The position numbers were made by a program, and so were the translations under genes. Source: Limiplasma sp034927815 (GTDB lineage Bacteria; Bacillota; Clostridia; Christensenellales; Aristaeellaceae). Taken from it: a DNA stretch of 64,000 nucleotides. Under the pieces are notes generated by a model that had not been told where the DNA came from, searched no databases, and saw only the letters and a program-made list of their open reading frames with translations. The DNA is taken from assembly GCA_034927815.1 (NCBI GenBank), contig JAYFPK010000009.1, positions 1-64,000 of the forward strand. The letters run 5' to 3'. Below are positions 1-9,222 of this stretch, piece by piece (position 1 is the first letter of the stretch; every line of letters begins with the position of its first letter).

Positions 1-278
1 TCCCAAGGGGGAGGCCGGCCACCGCATGGAACCCCGGCGGCGGCGCCCCGGCTTACCAAAAGCTTCCACCGTTTTGTTACAAATCATGCATACATCCGGT
101 GAAAAAATCCGCGGCGGGGGAAAGGGGGGAAACCCGGCGAAGAAAAAGCGGCCAAAAGGCCAAGAAGAAGGAGCCTCCCCGCAAGTGCGGACAAAGAACA
201 GGCATAGCGCCCAGGGTACGCACCTTTGCCATCAGCGCCGCATAGCCTAAGGCATGCGCGTGATGGGGAGGCGGCACA
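1..278. other. Upstream region of asnB, no gene recognised
   Basis: I see no convincing coding sequence here. The short open frames on both strands lack family features and have no good ribosome binding site. The region is GC-rich except for a short AT-richer patch near 75-110, where a weak promoter for asnB could lie, but no clear -35/-10 pair is present. The left boundary of the window may cut a neighbouring gene. Confidence 0.4.
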
Positions 279-2096
279 ATGTGCGGAATTGCGGGGATCA
301 TCGGCCGGGGTGATGACAGCGCCTACGGGACAATGCTGGAAACGATGGCGCGGCGCGGACCGGACCAGGAAGGGCTATGGCTGAGCGCGGGAGCCGCTTT
401 GCTTCACCGGCGGCTGTCCGTGGTGGATTTGGCGAACGGGCGGCAGCCAATGTCGCTTCACTGTTCAGGGGAAACCTATACAATGGTCTACAACGGGGAA
501 CTGTACAACACACAGGAGGTGAAGCGCGAGCTTCAGGCCCTGGGGCATAATTTTACCAGCCACTCGGACACGGAGGTGCTCCTGCACGCGTACGCCCAGT
601 GGGGCGCGGAGTGCGTGGAGCGTTTGAACGGTATTTTCGCCTTCGGCGTTTATGAACAGCGCAAGGAGCGGTTGTTTCTCGCCCGGGACCGCATCGGCGT
701 CAAGCCGCTTTTTTATGCGCGCTGCGGGGAGGCCTTCCTGTTTGCGTCGGAGATCAAGACCCTTCTGGCATACCCGGGCATGGAGGCGGTCCTCTCCCCG
801 GAGGGCGTCCGGGAGGTACTGCTGCTGGGTCCCGGGCGCACCCCCGGCTGCGGCGTGTTCCAGGGCGTCCACGAGGTGCGGCCCGGCTGGCGGGGCTACT
901 ATGAGGCTGGGAAGCTATCCCTGGAGCCCTATTGGAAGCTCACCGACCGGGCTCATGGGGACGACCTGGACACCACCATTCGCACCGTGCGGGAGCTGGT
1001 GATGGATGCCATCCGGCGGCAGCTGGTGTCGGACGTGCCTGTGGGCTGCTTTTTGTCCGGCGGGCTGGATTCCAGCATCCTGTCGGCGGTGGCGGCCGAG
1101 AGCCTGAAGGAACGGGGCGAGGCGCTGAATACCTTCTCGGTGACCTACCGGGAGAACGAGCGGTACTTCCGCGCCTCCCGCTTCCAGCCCAACAGCGACG
1201 ATGCATACATCGGCATCATGACCGAAGCCTTGGGCAGCCGCCACCACCGGATCGAGCTGGACACCCAGGAGCTGGCCGACGCCCTGTACGACGCGGTGGA
1301 CGCCAGGGACCTGCCCGGGATGGCGGATGTGGACAGCTCGCTGCTGCTGTTTTGCAAAAGGGTGCGGCAGGACATTACGGTGGCGCTGTCCGGGGAGTGC
1401 GCCGATGAGATCTTCGGCGGCTATCCCTGGTACAGGGACCCCCGGATTCGCGCCCAGGACGGCTTTCCCTGGGCGCAGTCCACGGCCTTTCGCGCTTCGC
1501 TGCTCCAGGAGGGCGCGCCGGAGGGGCCGGACGCGTTCCGGTTTGTGGACCAACGTTACCGGGAGACCGTTGCCCAGGCCCATATCCTGCCCGAAACCGC
1601 TGGAGACGAGAGGCGCATGCGGGAGATGACGGAGTTGAACTTTCACTGGTTCATGCAGACGCTGCTGGACCGCAAGGACCGCATGGGCATGTACTCCGGC
1701 CTTGAGGTGCGGGTGCCCTTCTGCGACCACCGGATCGCGGAGTACCTGTACGCGGTGCCCTGGCCCATGAAGGAGCTGGGAGGCCAGGAGAAGGGGCTGC
1801 TTCGGGAGGCCATGGCCGGCGTGCTGCCGGAGAAGGTGCGCCTGCGCAAAAAGAGTCCCTATCCCAAGACCCATAACCCGGCCTATGCTGCCTTGGTCAA
1901 GGACCGGCTTCGGGATATTCTCAATACTCCCAATTCTCCGCTGTGGACCCTGGTCAAGCCCAAGGAGGCGGCGCGCCTTCTGGAGGAGGAGCCCGCGCAG
2001 AATTGGTATGGGCAGCTCATGGCCGCCCCCCAGACCATCGCCTACCTTTTGCAAGTGGAGTACTGGCTCAGGCGCTACCGGGTCCGCATTTCATAG
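279..2096 (+). CDS. asnB: Asparagine synthase, glutamine-hydrolysing
   Basis: Makes asparagine from aspartate, ATP and glutamine-derived ammonia in the cytoplasm. The 605-residue protein starts MCGIAGIIG, so Cys2 is the N-terminal nucleophile of the class II glutaminase domain (about residues 1-200). The synthetase domain follows with the ATP-binding motif SGGLDSS near residue 260 and a second conserved patch, SGECADEIFGGYPWY, near residue 370. Length fits the clostridial AsnB family. A GGGGAGG ribosome site lies 8 bases before the ATG. The gene stands alone on the + strand and converges on the SpoU methylase gene. The window also carries the ammonia-dependent enzyme (asnA, about 30.4-31.4 kb), so the organism appears to have both routes to asparagine. 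Confidence 0.95.
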   Translation: MCGIAGIIGRGDDSAYGTMLETMARRGPDQEGLWLSAGAALLHRRLSVVDLANGRQPMSLHCSGETYTMVYNGELYNTQEVKRELQALGHNFTSHSDTEVLLHAYAQWGAECVERLNGIFAFGVYEQRKERLFLARDRIGVKPLFYARCGEAFLFASEIKTLLAYPGMEAVLSPEGVREVLLLGPGRTPGCGVFQGVHEVRPGWRGYYEAGKLSLEPYWKLTDRAHGDDLDTTIRTVRELVMDAIRRQLVSDVPVGCFLSGGLDSSILSAVAAESLKERGEALNTFSVTYRENERYFRASRFQPNSDDAYIGIMTEALGSRHHRIELDTQELADALYDAVDARDLPGMADVDSSLLLFCKRVRQDITVALSGECADEIFGGYPWYRDPRIRAQDGFPWAQSTAFRASLLQEGAPEGPDAFRFVDQRYRETVAQAHILPETAGDERRMREMTELNFHWFMQTLLDRKDRMGMYSGLEVRVPFCDHRIAEYLYAVPWPMKELGGQEKGLLREAMAGVLPEKVRLRKKSPYPKTHNPAYAALVKDRLRDILNTPNSPLWTLVKPKEAARLLEEEPAQNWYGQLMAAPQTIAYLLQVEYWLRRYRVRIS

Positions 2097-2097
2097 G

Positions 2098-2129
2098 CAG
2101 CGGCGTACGGCCAAGGCCGCAAGCCGCTG
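2098..2129. terminator. Hairpin between convergent asnB and SpoU gene
   Basis: An outer stem CAGCGGC/GCCGCTG encloses an inner GGCC/GGCC pair. It sits in the 53-base gap between two converging genes, so a terminator role is likely. There is no T-run on either side, so this is a weak call. Confidence 0.35.
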
Positions 2130-2149
2130 TGGGGGAAAGGGCGCTCCCC

Positions 2150-2959
2150 TTATCCCCGGTTTGTAATTTCATACATCATGATGGCGGCGGCCACCGCCGC
2201 GTTGAGGGATTCCGCCCCGCCCCGCATGGGGAGCGTGTAGCGGTGGGTGGCGGCCGCGCACAGGGCCCCGGACAGCCCCGCCCCCTCGTTGCCGATGAGC
2301 AGGCAGACCTTGGGGGGAAGGGGTGCGCGGCCATAGAAGGGCAGCCCGTCCAGCACGGCGGCGATGACGGCATAGCCTTGGGCTTTCAGCAGCGCTGCGG
2401 CGGCTTCGCCGCCAGAGGCCTCGGCCAGGGGCACCCGGAAAATACTGCCCATGGTGGCCCGCAGGGCCTTGGGCCCAAAGGGGTCCGCGGTGTCCCCGGC
2501 CAGAACGCAGCCGGTGAACCCCGCCGCGTCGGCGGTGCGCAGGATGGTACCCACATTGCCGGGATCCTGGATGTTTTCCAGCAGGACGATTTTGTCCCCC
2601 AGAGCCTGGAGGCCCGAAGGGCTGTCCAGTTCTTCCATGGGCGGGAGCGCCACCACCGCCGCGATGCCCTGGGGCGCCTTCACCTGGGACACAGCCGCCA
2701 GCACGTGCGCCGGCACGGCGTATACGGCAGCGGAGCACCCGGGGGCCTCCGCGAGAAGCCGCGCCAAAAATGCCTCCCGGGCCGGGGTCACGAATACGGT
2801 GCGCACGGCCTGGGGGCACATGGCAAAGGCTTCCTTTACCATGTGCTCCCCCTCGCAGAGGAAGGCCTTCTGCTCCCGGCGGCCCTTGGGGACGGCCAGG
2901 GCCTTGGCCTCAAGCACTTTGGGATTTTTGGCGCTGGTGATCTCTTGCAAAGGCTTCAT
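2150..2959 (-). CDS. SpoU/TrmH-family RNA 2'-O-methyltransferase
   Basis: A 269-residue SPOUT methyltransferase that should transfer a methyl group from S-adenosylmethionine to a ribose 2'-OH in rRNA or tRNA. The three SpoU motifs are visible in order in the C-terminal half: ENIQDPGNVGTILRT (motif 1), LLIGNEGAGLS (motif 2) and LPMRGGAESLNAAVAAA (motif 3). The N-terminal 90 residues form the usual substrate-binding extension (CEGEHMVKEA). It is closest in layout to the RlmB/TsnR-like group, but the exact target nucleotide cannot be read from sequence. It follows argS by only 6 bases with no strong ribosome site of its own, suggesting coupled translation. Confidence 0.88.
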   Translation of the reverse strand: MKPLQEITSAKNPKVLEAKALAVPKGRREQKAFLCEGEHMVKEAFAMCPQAVRTVFVTPAREAFLARLLAEAPGCSAAVYAVPAHVLAAVSQVKAPQGIAAVVALPPMEELDSPSGLQALGDKIVLLENIQDPGNVGTILRTADAAGFTGCVLAGDTADPFGPKALRATMGSIFRVPLAEASGGEAAAALLKAQGYAVIAAVLDGLPFYGRAPLPPKVCLLIGNEGAGLSGALCAAATHRYTLPMRGGAESLNAAVAAAIMMYEITNRG

Positions 2960-2965
2960 AAACGC

Positions 2966-4696
2966 TTACATGCGCTGGGGCGCGTCCATGCCGATGAGGA
3001 ACAAAGCGGTTTTCAAGGTTTGCTTCACCGCCAGGGTCAGCTCCAGCCGGGCCTGGCGAACCCCCGGGTCCGCGTCCAAAATGCGGTTTTCATAGTAGAA
3101 CTTGTTGTAGCTCTTGGCGATTTCCGTCAGGGCCCGGGTAACGATGCTGGGCTCGTACCGGTCCGCGGCTTCCCGGACGGCCTCCGGAAAGCGGGACAAA
3201 AGCCGCAGCAGGTCCTGGGCATAATCGTCCGTCAGGGCCGAGAAGTCGGCCTTGACGTCGCTGGAGGCGTCCGCTTGCAAGGCCGCCTTGCGCAGCACGG
3301 AGCAGCACCGGGCATGGGTGTACTGGACATAGGGGCCAGTTTCCCCGTCGAAGTTCAAGGCTCTCTCCCACCAAAAATCGATGTCCTTGATGCGGTTGTT
3401 CTGCAAATCCGCGTAGACCACTGCGCCAATGCCCACCTGGGCGGCCACCTCTTCCGGGTTCTCCAGGTCCGGGCTTTTCTCCCGGATGATCTCCAGGGCC
3501 TTTTGCTTGGCCCGGTTCAGCAGGTCCTCCAGGTAGACCACATGGCCCTTGCGGGTAGCCAGGGTCTGGCCCTCGTAGGAGATCATGCCGAAGGAGACGT
3601 GGATCAGGTCCTTGGCCCAGGCATAGCCCATCTTTTCCACCACCTTGAACCACTGGCGGAAGTGGAGGTCCTGCTGGTAGGCCACCACGTACAGGCATTT
3701 GTCAAAGTCATAGGTGTCCTTGCGGTATAGGGCGGCGGCGATGTCCCGGGTGGCATACAACGTGGCCCCGTCCTTTTTCAGGATCAGGCAGGGGGGCATG
3801 CCGCTGTCCTCCAAATCCACAATGGAGGCCCCGTCGCTGAGGGCGAGCAGGTTCTTTTCCTTCAGCTCGTCAAGGACCCGGCCCATCTTGTCGTTGTAGA
3901 AGGCCTCCCCGTTGTAGCTGTCAAAGGTGACACCCAGCATGTCATAGACCCGCTGGGTATCCCGGAGGGTAAGCTCCTTGAACCAGCCGAAGATCGCCAG
4001 GGCTTCGGCATCTCCGTCCTCGATCTTCTTGAACCAGGCCCGGCCCTCGTCCTCCAGGGCGGGGTCCTTTTCCGCCTCCTCGTGGAAGCGCACATACAGG
4101 CGGGTGAGGGCTTCCACCCCGTCCCGCTCCACCTCGTCCTTGTCCCCCCAGCGCTTGTAAGCGGAGATGAGCTTGCCGAACTGGGTGCCCCAATCCCCCA
4201 GGTGGTTGATGGACACCGTGGTATAGCCCAAAAAGTCGTAGATGCGCCGCAGGCTGTGGCCGATCATGGTGGTGCTCAAATGGCCGATGTGGAAGCGCTT
4301 GGCGATGTTGATGCTGGAAAAGTCGATGCAGATGGTCTTGCCCTCTCCCTCCAGGCCGCCGCCATAGGCTTCTCCGGCGCGGAGCACCGTAGCCAGGGTT
4401 TCCCGGGCAAAGTTCTCCCGGTTCAGGAAGAAATTCAGGTAGCCCCCCAGGGGCCGGGCTTCGCACACCTGGGGCGCGTCAATGGCCTGGGCCAAGGCCG
4501 CCGCGATCTGGGGCGGCCCCATCCTAAGAGCCTTGCTGAGCTTAAAGCATGGGAAGGCATAGTCCCCCATTTCCTTTTCCGGGGGAATTTCCAAAAACTC
4601 CGCAACCGCCTTCTCGTCCGGCAAGTCCACGGCGGTGGGATAGCAGCTTTGCATGGCCTGGCAAACCAGCCTGGCAATGTTTTGTTTGGCGTCCAT
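2966..4696 (-). CDS. argS: Arginyl-tRNA synthetase
   Basis: Charges tRNA-Arg with arginine. This 576-residue class I synthetase shows an exact HIGH signature (KRFHIGHLSTTMIG) and, in the KMSK position, the TRKGHVVYLEDLL patch typical of ArgRS. An N-terminal additional domain (residues 1-110) and a C-terminal helical anticodon-binding domain ending in QRM are present. I chose the ATG at 4696 rather than the TTG just before it; the ATG overlaps the stop of the upstream MATE gene by one base (TGATG), so translation is probably coupled. Being placed behind a transporter is unusual but there is no sign of damage. Confidence 0.96.
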   Translation of the reverse strand: MDAKQNIARLVCQAMQSCYPTAVDLPDEKAVAEFLEIPPEKEMGDYAFPCFKLSKALRMGPPQIAAALAQAIDAPQVCEARPLGGYLNFFLNRENFARETLATVLRAGEAYGGGLEGEGKTICIDFSSINIAKRFHIGHLSTTMIGHSLRRIYDFLGYTTVSINHLGDWGTQFGKLISAYKRWGDKDEVERDGVEALTRLYVRFHEEAEKDPALEDEGRAWFKKIEDGDAEALAIFGWFKELTLRDTQRVYDMLGVTFDSYNGEAFYNDKMGRVLDELKEKNLLALSDGASIVDLEDSGMPPCLILKKDGATLYATRDIAAALYRKDTYDFDKCLYVVAYQQDLHFRQWFKVVEKMGYAWAKDLIHVSFGMISYEGQTLATRKGHVVYLEDLLNRAKQKALEIIREKSPDLENPEEVAAQVGIGAVVYADLQNNRIKDIDFWWERALNFDGETGPYVQYTHARCCSVLRKAALQADASSDVKADFSALTDDYAQDLLRLLSRFPEAVREAADRYEPSIVTRALTEIAKSYNKFYYENRILDADPGVRQARLELTLAVKQTLKTALFLIGMDAPQRM

Positions 4697-6129
4697 CAAA
4701 ATCCCCCCTCTTGGATGAAAAAGTCCTCGTTGATTGGGATGCCCTCAGGCATGGCTTCATACTTCTTTTTCCAGGAGCCCCGCCGGTATACCGCAACGGT
4801 CATGGCGCAGCCCAAAAGCCAGGCTACCAGCAAGGAGCCGTATAGGCAGATGGGGTCGCCGTTGGGATATTGGGGGCTTCGGGTTAAGTAGGCCCACAGG
4901 TAGGCCACAGGCATGCGGATGCCCACGGTGGTGATCAGGCTGATCCACATGGGCCGCAAGGTTTCCCCAGCGCCCCGCATGACCCCCATCAGCACCTGGG
5001 TACAGCAAAAGGCGATATAGCCGATGGCCAGAATCCGCATCATGCTGACCCCCAGCTCCACGATTTCCTGGGTTTGGGTGAACACCCGCATCAGCCCTCC
5101 CCCAAAGAGCAAAATGCACACCGTGAGAAAGGTGGCGGTGGAAAGGCCGATGGCCAACGTGGCCTTCATCCCCTGGCGCACCCGGTCCATGCGCCGGGCT
5201 CCTACGTTTTGCCCGGTGAAGGTGGTGGCGGCGATGGCGAAGGTGAAGTTGGGCAGCATGGTAAAGCCGTCCACCCGCATGACGGCGGTGGAGGCGGTGA
5301 CCACGTTGGGCCCCAAGGTGTTGGTAAGGGACTGCACCAGCACGCTGCTGATGGAGAAGACCATTTGGGCGACCCCGGAGGGCAGCCCCAGGCTCATGAT
5401 CCGCCGGGCGCTGGGCTTGTCCAGGTGCAAGGTGCGGCGGCTTACCTCCAGAATTTCCGTCATGCGGCGGAGCCTGCGGTAGCACAGCACGGCGGAAATG
5501 GCCTGGGAGATGATGGTGGCCCAGGCCACCCCATCGGTTTTCATGCCCAACACCCTGACGGAGAGAATATCCAGCACGATGTTCAGCCCCGCGGCCAACA
5601 GCAAATAGAGCAAGGGGGATACGCTGTCCCCCAGGCCCCGGAGCACGCCGCTGAGGATGTTGTAATAGGCGCAGGCGGTGATGCCCAAAAAGATGATTAC
5701 CAAATAATCCACCGCCAGGTCCAGCATTTCGGCGGGGGTGCCCAGCAGCACCAACAGGGGCCGGGTGATGGCTACCCCCAGCACGGTGATGATCACACCG
5801 CTCCAGAAGGTCAGCACAATGGTGGAGCCTACGGCCCGGCTCAGGTCCTCCCGGTTTTTCGCCCCGAAATACTGGGACACCACAATGCTGGCCCCTGTGG
5901 AAATGCCCATGAAGAGCACCAGCATCAAATTGAGGATGGGGCCGGTGAGGCCCACGGCCCCCAAGGCCGCGTCGCTGATGTAATGCCCCACCACAATGGC
6001 GTCCACGGTGTTGTAAAGCTGCTGGGCAAAGTTGCCGATGAGCAGGGGAATGGCAAACAGAAGAATGCCCCTGGCGGGGCTGCCCAGGGTCAAATCCCTG
6101 GGCGCGAAAAGGCGCTTTACGAATTGCAT
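4696..6129 (-). CDS. MATE-family multidrug/Na+ antiporter
   Basis: A 477-residue polytopic membrane protein of the MATE (MATE/NorM-MepA-like) exporter family. About 12 hydrophobic segments are visible, starting with GILLFAIPLLIGNFAQQLYN, and the duplicated six-helix layout can be followed (a second repeat begins near SLGLPSGVAQMVFS). Members exchange Na+ or H+ for drugs or metabolites; the substrate here is unknown. The start is the ATG at 6129, preceded by GAAAGGA at proper spacing; an in-frame extension of 25 residues upstream is rejected because it lacks a ribosome site. It lies between pyrH and argS, overlaps argS by one base and is probably read from the rpsB promoter. Confidence 0.9.
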   Translation of the reverse strand: MQFVKRLFAPRDLTLGSPARGILLFAIPLLIGNFAQQLYNTVDAIVVGHYISDAALGAVGLTGPILNLMLVLFMGISTGASIVVSQYFGAKNREDLSRAVGSTIVLTFWSGVIITVLGVAITRPLLVLLGTPAEMLDLAVDYLVIIFLGITACAYYNILSGVLRGLGDSVSPLLYLLLAAGLNIVLDILSVRVLGMKTDGVAWATIISQAISAVLCYRRLRRMTEILEVSRRTLHLDKPSARRIMSLGLPSGVAQMVFSISSVLVQSLTNTLGPNVVTASTAVMRVDGFTMLPNFTFAIAATTFTGQNVGARRMDRVRQGMKATLAIGLSTATFLTVCILLFGGGLMRVFTQTQEIVELGVSMMRILAIGYIAFCCTQVLMGVMRGAGETLRPMWISLITTVGIRMPVAYLWAYLTRSPQYPNGDPICLYGSLLVAWLLGCAMTVAVYRRGSWKKKYEAMPEGIPINEDFFIQEGGF

Positions 6130-6141
6130 GAAAATCCTTTC

Positions 6142-6161
6142 GCCCGGTCCTAAGACCGGGC
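6142..6161. other. Intergenic hairpin ahead of the MATE gene
   Basis: Perfect 8-bp stem GCCCGGTC/GACCGGGC with a 4-base loop, placed directly before the ribosome site of the MATE gene (read on the minus strand). No T-run follows. It could be an RNA processing site or a partial terminator that lowers expression after pyrH. Confidence 0.45.
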
Positions 6162-6216
6162 ATGCAAGCAATGATAATGGGAGGAAGGACCTTCCCTTCC
6201 TCAAAAGATGAAATTC

Positions 6217-6930
6217 CTAGGGGTGCAGGAACGTGCCCATGGAATCCCCGGAGAGCACCTCCAGAATATTGTCGGGGGGCTCCAGCCCGAACACCCGCAC
6301 CGAAGGCACGGCATTGTCCCGGAGCATGATAAAGGCGGCGGCGTCCATGACCTTCAGGTCCTCCTCGGCAGCCTGGGCATAGGTCAGCTCCGGCAGGAGG
6401 CGGGCCTCGGGATGAAGGTTGGGATCGGCGGTGTATACCCCGTCCACGTTCTTGGCCATGAGGATGGCGTCGCATTCCAGCTCAATGGCCCTGAGCACCA
6501 CAGCGCTGTCCGTGGAAAAACAAGGGTTGCCCAGGCCGCAGGCCAGCAGCAGGATTTCCCCGTTCTCCAGGTACCGCAGGGCGGCCACGGTGTTGTAGCT
6601 TTCCGCGAAGCGGGGGATGTCCACCCCGCTCATTACCAGGGCTTTGGCGCCCTGATGGGCCAAAGTATCCCGCATGTACAGGCTGTTTTGCAAGGTGCCC
6701 AGCATACCCATCTGGTCCGCGGCCACGGTGCCCATCCGCAGGGAATCCCCCCGGCGTCCCCGCCAGACATTGCCGCCGCCGATGACCACGGCGGTTTGGA
6801 TGCCCAATCGCTGCACCTGGGCCAGGATGCGGGCCACCTGCTCAAACTTCTCATGGCAGAACAGCTTGCCATCCACGCCCAGGGCCTCCCCACTGAGCTT
6901 GATGATCACGCGGCGGTAAGGGCTTGACAT
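6217..6930 (-). CDS. pyrH: UMP kinase
   Basis: Phosphorylates UMP to UDP in pyrimidine nucleotide synthesis. The 237-residue protein belongs to the bacterial amino-acid-kinase fold UMP kinases: VIIKLSGEALG at the N terminus, a GGGN(V)WRG motif near residue 55, and the DAILMAKNVDGVYTADP segment characteristic of PyrH. Start ATG at 6930 has AGAGGAG in front; a longer frame to 6963 is rejected. It sits behind rpsB and tsf, the standard bacterial order, but frr, the usual next gene, is absent and a MATE exporter follows instead. Confidence 0.96.
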   Translation of the reverse strand: MSSPYRRVIIKLSGEALGVDGKLFCHEKFEQVARILAQVQRLGIQTAVVIGGGNVWRGRRGDSLRMGTVAADQMGMLGTLQNSLYMRDTLAHQGAKALVMSGVDIPRFAESYNTVAALRYLENGEILLLACGLGNPCFSTDSAVVLRAIELECDAILMAKNVDGVYTADPNLHPEARLLPELTYAQAAEEDLKVMDAAAFIMLRDNAVPSVRVFGLEPPDNILEVLSGDSMGTFLHP

Positions 6931-6996
6931 AGGCTCACTCCTCTTGTGAAAAATGGCACGCAAGCGCTGCTTGCGTGCCTGGGGCTCATGGAGAGC

Positions 6997-7935
6997 TTAC
7001 TTCTTGGCAGTCTGCGCCGCGATCTCCTCCGCGAAGTTATCCTGGCGCTTCTCGATGCCCTCGCCCCGCTCATAGCGGGTAAAGCGCACGATTTCGATCT
7101 TCGCGCCGATCTCCTTGGACACCTCGGCGGTGAGCTGGCTGATGGCCTTGTCCCCGTCCTTGACAAAGGGCTGCTCCAGCAGGCACACTTCCTTGTAATA
7201 CTTCTCGATGCGGCCTTCCACCATCCGGTCCACGATCTTCTCGGGCTTGCCCTCGTTCAGGGCCTGGGCCCGGAGAATCTCCCGCTCCTTGTCCAAATCG
7301 GCGGTGGGCACCTCGGCCTTGCAAACCACGGTGGGCTTGGCGGCGGCGATTTGGAGGGCGATGTCGTGGTAGTAGACCTTGAAGGCATCCAGGCTCCGGG
7401 TGGAGGCGTTGTCATTGGCGACCTCAAGCAGTACGCCGATCTTGCCGCCCAGGTGGATGTAGCTCTCCACCACGCCGCTTTGGGTCTCATAGCGGACAAA
7501 GCGGCGGATGCTGATCTTCTCGCCGATGGCTACGGTAGCGTCGCTGACCAAGTCCGTGATGGTCTTGGAGGGGTCATTGATAAATTGCTGGCCCAACAGC
7601 GCGTCCACATCCGCGGGAGAGGCCTTGGCGATGTGCATGGCCACGTCCTTGCAAAAGGCCATGAAGTTGTCGGTCTTGGCGACGAAGTCGGTCTCGCAGT
7701 TGACTTCCACCAGCACGCCCACAGTGGCGTCCTCATTGACATAGCTGGCTACCAGGCCCTCGGCGGCGATGCGCCCGGCCTTCTTGGCGGCGGCGGCCAG
7801 GCCCTTTTCCCGGAGCCATTCCACGGCCTTCTCCATCTCGCCCTGGGCCTCCATCAAAGCCTTCTTGCAGTCCATCATGCCGGCCTGGGTCATCTCCCGC
7901 AGCTCTTTGACCATTTGGGAAGTAATATCTGCCAT
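6997..7935 (-). CDS. tsf: Translation elongation factor Ts
   Basis: Nucleotide exchange factor for EF-Tu. The 312-residue product begins with an N-terminal UBA-like domain (QMVKELREMTQAGMMDCKKAL) and carries the core motif TDFVAKTDNF that contacts EF-Tu. It has two core repeats as in full-length EF-Ts (longer than mitochondrial or Thermus forms). AGGAGAG lies 8-9 bases before the ATG. It lies between rpsB and pyrH, the conserved operon order. Confidence 0.97.
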   Translation of the reverse strand: MADITSQMVKELREMTQAGMMDCKKALMEAQGEMEKAVEWLREKGLAAAAKKAGRIAAEGLVASYVNEDATVGVLVEVNCETDFVAKTDNFMAFCKDVAMHIAKASPADVDALLGQQFINDPSKTITDLVSDATVAIGEKISIRRFVRYETQSGVVESYIHLGGKIGVLLEVANDNASTRSLDAFKVYYHDIALQIAAAKPTVVCKAEVPTADLDKEREILRAQALNEGKPEKIVDRMVEGRIEKYYKEVCLLEQPFVKDGDKAISQLTAEVSKEIGAKIEIVRFTRYERGEGIEKRQDNFAEEIAAQTAKK

Positions 7936-7993
7936 CTTTCGATCTCTCCTTACCTACTTGGGAGGCGCGCCTCCGCCTCCGCATCCTGAGGAA

Positions 7994-8016
7994 CCGGGAG
8001 GGCGGGGCCCTCCCGG
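7994..8016. other. rpsB-tsf intergenic hairpin
   Basis: A perfect 10-bp stem CCGGGAGGGC/GCCCTCCCGG with a 3-base loop lies between rpsB and tsf. Only short T stretches follow on the minus strand. Such attenuating or processing hairpins are common in rpsB-tsf operons, where S2 is needed in a different amount from EF-Ts; that role is inferred. Confidence 0.5.
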
Positions 8017-8035
8017 ATTGTAACGATCCTTCGCC

Positions 8036-8776
8036 TTATTCGGCGTCCGCGGCCTTTTCAGCTTCGGCTTCCCCGGCCTCCGGGGCATCCTGTTCGCCCT
8101 GGCGGCCTTCCAGCACGGCGTCCGCCAGCTTGCCGGCGATGAGCTTCACCGCGCGGATGGCGTCGTCGTTGCCGGGGATCACATAGTCGATTTCATCGGG
8201 ATCGCAGTTGGTGTCCACGATGCCCACGATGGGGATGCCCAGTGCGCGGGCTTCCGCCACGGCGATGTGTTCTTTGCGCGGATCCACCACGAACAGCGCG
8301 CCGGGGAGCTTCTTCATTTCCCGGATGCCGCCCAGGTTGGCCTCCAGCTTTTCCCGCTCGTGCTGGAGCTTGATGACTTCCTTCTTGGGCAGCAGGTCAA
8401 ACTGGCCGGACTGCTCCATCTTATCGATCTGGTTGAGGCGGTCCACCCGGGTGCGGATGGTGCGGAAGTTGGTCAGCATGCCGCCCAACCAGCGGTTGTT
8501 CACAAAATACATGTTGCAACGGGAGGCTTCGGTAGCGATAGATTCCTGGGCCTGCTTCTTGGTGCCCACGAAGAGGATGGACTTGCCTTCCATCGCCACG
8601 TCCCGAACGAAGCTGTAGGCTTCATCCACCTTGCGCACGGTCTTTTGCAGATCGATGATGTAGATGCCGTTGCGTTCGGTGAAGATGTACTGGGCCATTT
8701 TGGGGTTCCAGCGGCGGGTCTGGTGGCCGAAATGCACGCCCGCTTCCAGGAGCTGTTTCATGGAAATAACTGCCAT
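8036..8776 (-). CDS. rpsB: 30S ribosomal protein S2
   Basis: Small-subunit ribosomal protein, 246 residues. Typical S2 landmarks are present: MKQLLEAGVHFGHQTRRWNPKM at the start, the KKQAQESIATEA region, and PGALFVVDPRKEHIAVAEAR near residue 150. The C-terminal tail is acidic and Ala/Glu-rich, as in many Gram-positive S2 proteins. A strong AAGGAGG precedes the ATG. It is the first gene of the rpsB-tsf-pyrH run and has its own promoter about 110 bases upstream. Confidence 0.97.
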   Translation of the reverse strand: MAVISMKQLLEAGVHFGHQTRRWNPKMAQYIFTERNGIYIIDLQKTVRKVDEAYSFVRDVAMEGKSILFVGTKKQAQESIATEASRCNMYFVNNRWLGGMLTNFRTIRTRVDRLNQIDKMEQSGQFDLLPKKEVIKLQHEREKLEANLGGIREMKKLPGALFVVDPRKEHIAVAEARALGIPIVGIVDTNCDPDEIDYVIPGNDDAIRAVKLIAGKLADAVLEGRQGEQDAPEAGEAEAEKAADAE

Positions 8777-9222
8777 TAGGGGTTCCTCCTTGTTTTTCCC
8801 ACCCTTTGCGTCGTCTCAGGTCGGACACCACAACCCGTAGGGTTCTGGAACAATCGCCCAATCGACAAAGGTGCGTAATCCGTGGAATTATAGCACAAAC
8901 GCCGGGATTGCGCAAGGGGAAAAACAAAAGGATTTGGACCGCGGCAGCCGTCTTTTGCAAAAGGGGGAAATGCGGACGGAGGCGCTGCGTTCCCATGCCA
9001 TTCCCCGGCGTGATGGCCCCGGGGAATAGCATTGCCGCTTTGCGGCATTTCATCAACCTTTGCCCTTCTATAAGGCCTTCCCCCACTCCCTCATGGGGCG
9101 CTTTCCCAGGCAAGGAAAGGATAGGCGTGAAGGGCATTCCATCCATGAATGATATGAAGGAAGAGGGCAGGCCGCCGCTTTGCGGGGGCTTTGGGAGAAC
9201 AACCCGGTTCACTCCCCGTTTT
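8777..9222. other. rpsB leader and upstream gap
   Basis: The stretch holds the rpsB promoter and a leader of roughly 100 bases that could carry an S2 autoregulatory site, though I cannot confirm a known S2-leader fold. From about 8920 to 9222 I see no gene; the short open frames have no ribosome site or family features. Confidence 0.4.
8887..8915 (-). promoter_or_regulatory. Promoter of the rpsB operon
   Basis: Minus-strand -35 TTGCGC (8910-8915), a 17-base spacer and a perfect -10 TATAAT (8887-8892). Transcription would begin near 8880, about 104 bases before the rpsB ATG. Confidence 0.8.

Noticed and set aside
21..301. Small open frames left of asnB on both strands
   Set aside because: Unlikely composition, no ribosome sites, and the minus-strand frame overlaps the asnB start.
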